Origin: Colivicinus sp045540935
Lineage (GTDB): Bacteria; Bacillota_I; Bacilli_A; Erysipelotrichales; Erysipelotrichaceae
Direction: 5' to 3'
Length of the DNA stretch: 64,000 nucleotides
NCBI GenBank assembly: GCA_045540935.1
Contig: JAZQIF010000177.1
Coordinates: 13,998 to 77,997, forward strand
Position numbers and translations under genes: made by a program. This document shows positions 60,717 to 64,000 of the stretch, in pieces; position 1 is the first letter of the stretch; each line of letters opens with the position of its first letter. The notes beneath the pieces are model-generated. The model did no database searches and was not told the origin of the DNA. It saw only the letters and a list, made by a program, of their open reading frames with translations.

Positions 60717-61492
60717 GCAGGCGCCCGACAGATGTCGATGCAAAGCAGTCGATCAAAGACGTCTTTTTATCAAAAAATGAATACCGGCTCGTGGATGACT
60801 ATGTGATCCAGGATGGCAAGACCCATCCCTTTGCGATCCTGGTACCGGGCGGGGGATATGCGATGGTCTGCAGTTTCATCGAAGGCGTACCGATCGCAAA
60901 GAAACTGAATGAAAAAGGGATCAGTGTCTTCATCCTGTATTACCGGATCCGGAAAAAGGCGAAGTATCCCGCACCGATGGACGATCTTGCCAGAGCGGTG
61001 AAAGAGATCCTGGAAAGCGCCGATCGCTATCATGTTTCCAAAGAGAACTATGCGATCTGGGGAGCTTCGGCCGGCGGACATCTGGCGGCAAGCTTCGGTA
61101 CCGAAAATATGGGCTGTCGGAAATATGGCCTGATAGCACCGGACACGATCGTATTGGCTTATCCGGTCATTTCGATGGACAAGACGATCGGCCACAAAGG
61201 AAGTCACGGCTTCCTGTTAGGGAAAGATGCCGATAAGGCTTTGGAAGATGAGACAAGTATCGAGAAACACATCGATGCAAAATATCCGAAGACCTATATC
61301 TGGTGTTCAAAGAGCGATAAGGAAGTTCCATACGAGAATTCCTTACGGATGATACGGGAACTGGAGAAAAATAATGTGAAAGTAAGATCCATGATCTGCG
61401 AAAACGTGGATCATGGTGTCGGTCCGGCTACGGGAACTGAGGCCGAGGGCTGGATCGATCAGGCAGCCGGTTTCTGGCTGAAGGAGGAATAG
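60713..61492 (+). CDS. Alpha/beta hydrolase, acetyl-xylan-esterase-like (BD-FAE type)
   Basis: This 259-aa protein has the oxyanion-hole motif PGGGYAMVC (~43), the nucleophile serine in WGASAGGH (~118), an acid in SKSDKEVPYE (~203) and the histidine in VDHGVG (~228). These match the alpha/beta esterases that remove acetyl or feruloyl groups from xylan side chains. The start at 60713 (MSRRPTDV) overlaps the SGNH stop as ATGA. It pairs functionally with the SGNH esterase and the GH3 that follows. Confidence 0.87.
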   Translation: MSRRPTDVDAKQSIKDVFLSKNEYRLVDDYVIQDGKTHPFAILVPGGGYAMVCSFIEGVPIAKKLNEKGISVFILYYRIRKKAKYPAPMDDLARAVKEILESADRYHVSKENYAIWGASAGGHLAASFGTENMGCRKYGLIAPDTIVLAYPVISMDKTIGHKGSHGFLLGKDADKALEDETSIEKHIDAKYPKTYIWCSKSDKEVPYENSLRMIRELEKNNVKVRSMICENVDHGVGPATGTEAEGWIDQAAGFWLKEE

Positions 61493-61493
61493 G

Positions 61494-64000
61494 ATGAAAA
61501 GGATCATTACGGGACAGTACGATGAGAAAGTCAGCGTACTGGAAAACGAAAACAGGCAGATCGCTTACAAGGCAGCGGTCGAATCGTTCGTACTGCTTAA
61601 AAATGACGGCTGTCTTCCTTTGAAGACAAAGGAAGTTGCCTTATTTGGAGCGGGGGCAAGTCATACGATCAAAGGCGGTACCGGTTCGGGAGAAGTGAAC
61701 AACCGTCACTCCGTTTCGATCTACGAAGGACTCAAGGACGCCGGTTTCAAGATCAGCAGTGAGCGCAAGATCCGTTCGTTTATCAGTATGGAAGCGCAAG
61801 CTCATGAAAAATGGATCAAAGACAATACCGGCATGCCAAGCGCCGCTTCACTTTCCAACAACTACCTTCTGCCCAAAGCGGAAAAGATCACAGAAGAAGA
61901 TCTCAAGGAAAGCGATCTGGATGTAGCAATCTATGTCATCTCAAGACAATCCGGAGAAGCGTCCGATAAGAAACTGGACAGAGGAGATTTTTCGATCCTG
62001 GATAACGAAAGGGAAGATATTTTATTCCTTTATGAGCGTTTCAGACATGTCATCGTGATCATCAACTCCGGTTCCTCGATGGATCTTTCGCCTTTGGATG
62101 ATCTTGATATCTCGCTGATCTTTTTCGGTCAGGCCGGCCAGGAAGGCGGCAGAGCACTGGCGGATGTGCTTTGCGGGGAAGAGAGTTTCTCCGGCAGGCT
62201 GACGACGACCTGGGCAAAGAGATATGAAGATATCCCGTTTGGAAATGAATTCTCGTATCTGAATGGCGATCTGGCAAATGAGTACTACAAGGAAGACATC
62301 TATGTCGGCTACCGCTACTTTGATACCTTCAAAGTTGCCCCGCGTTTTCCGTTCGGTTACGGACTGACTTATACGAAGTTTGAAACAGAATGCATAAAAA
62401 AGGAAGTCGTTAAAAGAACTTTAAAGATCTCCGTCAAGGTAAAAAATATCGGAGACCATGACGGAAAACAGACTGTTGAGTTCTATGCCTCCTGTCCGGC
62501 AGGAAAGCTGGAGAAAGAATACCAGAGACTCATCGGTTTCAAGAAGACGGAAAAACTGAAACCGGGCGAAGAAGAGGTCCTGGAATTTGAGACAGATCTG
62601 TATGGGCTTGCCTCCTATGACGAAGAAAGAAACGCTTATCTTCTCGAAAAGGGCGACTATATCATCAAGATGGGTGAAAGCTCCGCAGACAATGAACCGA
62701 TACTCGTCATCGAAAATCCGGAAGAGATCATCTTATCGATCCATGACGGCATCTGTAAGGCAGATCAGGAATATGAGAAGCTTCATTGCGATATCGCTTT
62801 CGATCATGACATAAAAGGCATCGAAAGGATCAAGCTGGATCCAAATGCCTTTGAGACGATCACTTACAGCTATGGCAAGCCGGAGATCTGCAAGGATGAA
62901 GAAGTCACGAAGATCATGGATCGTCTCAAGATAGAAGAAATGGTCGATGTCGTCACCGGTATCGGGACTTTGGGCATGATGGATACCAACGTCATCTGTG
63001 CACCGGGCATTGCCGGCAAGACGACGTACAAATATCTAGACAGAGGGCTGATGTCAGTCACACTGGCGGACGGTCCGGGCGGACTGCGGCTGGTACAGAA
63101 GACTGCCGTCTCCAGAAGCGGCAGGATACGAATGTTCAAGGGACATTATCTTCTTTCTTTCATGGAGACGATGCCGGACTGGGCTTTGTTTTTCATGAAG
63201 CCGAAAAAGAAAGATACCGTCTTCCATCAGTATGCGACAGCCTTCCCGGTAGGCACCAATCTGGCACAGACCTGGAACGAGGCGATCGTCGAAGAAGTCG
63301 GCAAAGCCGTAAGTGCAGAGATGGATAAATACAACATCACCTATTGGCTGGCACCGGGCATGAACATACAGCGAAATCCGCTCTGCGGAAGAAATTTCGA
63401 ATATTATTCCGAAGACCCGTGTTTATCGGGTGAACTTACCGCAGGATTTACTAAAGGCCTTCAAAAAAATACGGGCGCTTGCGTTAAACATTTTGCGGCT
63501 AATAACCAAGAATACAAGCGTATGACCGTAAACAATATCATTTCGGAGGACGTTTTTGCCGAAACTTATTTATCCTCGTTTGAAAGAATTGTAAAAAAGG
63601 CTAATCCCGACGCTATAATGTCTTGTTATAACAGAGTAAACGGCGAATACGTTGGCGAAGATAAAGGTGTTATCGACGGTATATTACGTAATTTGTGGGG
63701 ATTTAACGGAATAGTTATTTCCGATTGGGGCGCTGTTGACGATAAACTTAAAGCGGTGACGACGGGATTAGATATGGAAATGCCACCAAACCCTGCAAAT
63801 ACCGAAAAACTCATAAATGCAGTTGAAAGCGGGGAGATTTCCGAAGAAGACGTAGATAAATGCGTAAGGCGGTATTTAGAAGTTCTTTCAAGGATTAATA
63901 ACCGTGAAAAAGTAGGTTTTGACCAAGAAAGAGCGTTGTCAGTAAGCGCATCTGTGGCGGCGGAAAGTATGGTTTTATTGAAAAACAACGGGAAGTCGGA
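61494..64000 (+). CDS. GH3 beta-glycosidase, permuted, runs off window; chimeric 3' part
   Basis: AAGGAGG precedes the ATG, and the frame is open to base 64000 (835 codons, no stop). Up to codon ~640 the gene is a permuted GH3: sandwich domain first (AAVESFVLLKNDGC ~30), fibronectin-like (FPFGYGLTYTKF ~287), then the barrel (LADGPGGLRLV ~528; LCGRNFEYYSEDP ~630). From about 63,400 the GC content falls to ~41% from ~52% and codons such as ATA appear. The barrel completes with nucleophile aspartate VISDWGAV (~750). A second sandwich domain then begins (VAAESMVLLKNNGKS), as in ordinary, non-permuted GH3. Two different GH3 genes are thus joined. An assembly chimera is the leading explanation. Confidence 0.82.
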   Translation, partial: MKRIITGQYDEKVSVLENENRQIAYKAAVESFVLLKNDGCLPLKTKEVALFGAGASHTIKGGTGSGEVNNRHSVSIYEGLKDAGFKISSERKIRSFISMEAQAHEKWIKDNTGMPSAASLSNNYLLPKAEKITEEDLKESDLDVAIYVISRQSGEASDKKLDRGDFSILDNEREDILFLYERFRHVIVIINSGSSMDLSPLDDLDISLIFFGQAGQEGGRALADVLCGEESFSGRLTTTWAKRYEDIPFGNEFSYLNGDLANEYYKEDIYVGYRYFDTFKVAPRFPFGYGLTYTKFETECIKKEVVKRTLKISVKVKNIGDHDGKQTVEFYASCPAGKLEKEYQRLIGFKKTEKLKPGEEEVLEFETDLYGLASYDEERNAYLLEKGDYIIKMGESSADNEPILVIENPEEIILSIHDGICKADQEYEKLHCDIAFDHDIKGIERIKLDPNAFETITYSYGKPEICKDEEVTKIMDRLKIEEMVDVVTGIGTLGMMDTNVICAPGIAGKTTYKYLDRGLMSVTLADGPGGLRLVQKTAVSRSGRIRMFKGHYLLSFMETMPDWALFFMKPKKKDTVFHQYATAFPVGTNLAQTWNEAIVEEVGKAVSAEMDKYNITYWLAPGMNIQRNPLCGRNFEYYSEDPCLSGELTAGFTKGLQKNTGACVKHFAANNQEYKRMTVNNIISEDVFAETYLSSFERIVKKANPDAIMSCYNRVNGEYVGEDKGVIDGILRNLWGFNGIVISDWGAVDDKLKAVTTGLDMEMPPNPANTEKLINAVESGEISEEDVDKCVRRYLEVLSRINNREKVGFDQERALSVSASVAAESMVLLKNNGKS

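Noticed and set aside
1..64000. tRNA, rRNA, CRISPR arrays, riboswitches, phage genes
   Set aside because: I looked for cloverleaf ends, repeat-spacer patterns and conserved riboswitch cores and found none that I could support by eye. A covariance-model search could still find one.

Overview
The window is about 64 kb of a moderate-GC Bacillota (Firmicutes) genome. The gene families, the strong AGGAGG ribosome sites, the frequent 4-bp ATGA overlaps and the near-exclusive ATC isoleucine codons fit a gut commensal. An Erysipelotrichia-like host is my guess, not something I can prove. No rRNA, tRNA or CRISPR array was seen. The last ~580 bases do not look like the rest (see below).

Region 1 (1-9 kb): the 3' end of guaA, then about 1 kb of decayed coding relics, a TetR/CPBP-protease pair, a serine hydrolase, an XRE-TPR regulator overlapping an ABC exporter, and a 56-aa membrane protein. 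A minus-strand group follows: a small double-glycine-motif protein, an M13 metallopeptidase lipoprotein lacking its catalytic core, and an unknown 141-aa protein.

Region 2 (9-26 kb): a membrane-anchored clostripain-type (C11) peptidase. Next comes what looks like a complete molybdenum unit: a minus-strand BtuCDF-type ABC transporter, and on the plus strand a ModE-HTH/MobA-like fusion followed by the FAD, 2Fe-2S and molybdopterin subunits of a xanthine dehydrogenase-family hydroxylase. A perfect 22-bp palindrome with the layout of a ModE box lies in the transporter leader, which ties the two halves together. After it come a coiled-coil protein, a 1198-aa membrane-anchored surface protein and an L-asparaginase.

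Region 3 (26-64 kb): a carbohydrate island. Six plus-strand operons, most with an adjacent AraC or TetR regulator, encode GH1, three GH43-type and two GH43-like enzymes, two GH2, two GH3, GH78, a GH106-like enzyme, an SGNH esterase, an alpha/beta esterase, a sugar isomerase, xylulokinase, xylose isomerase and three GPH-type symporters. None of these hydrolases shows a signal peptide, so the island appears built to import decorated oligosaccharides (xylose, galactose, arabinose, rhamnose and acetyl groups are plausible) and dismantle them in the cytoplasm. A gutted IS4/IS1634-like element with intact ends lies between xylA and the next operon.

The final GH3 gene changes composition (about 52% to 41% GC by hand count), codon use and domain order at a conserved motif near 63,400. 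It is most likely a chimeric assembly join, or else a very recent recombination.
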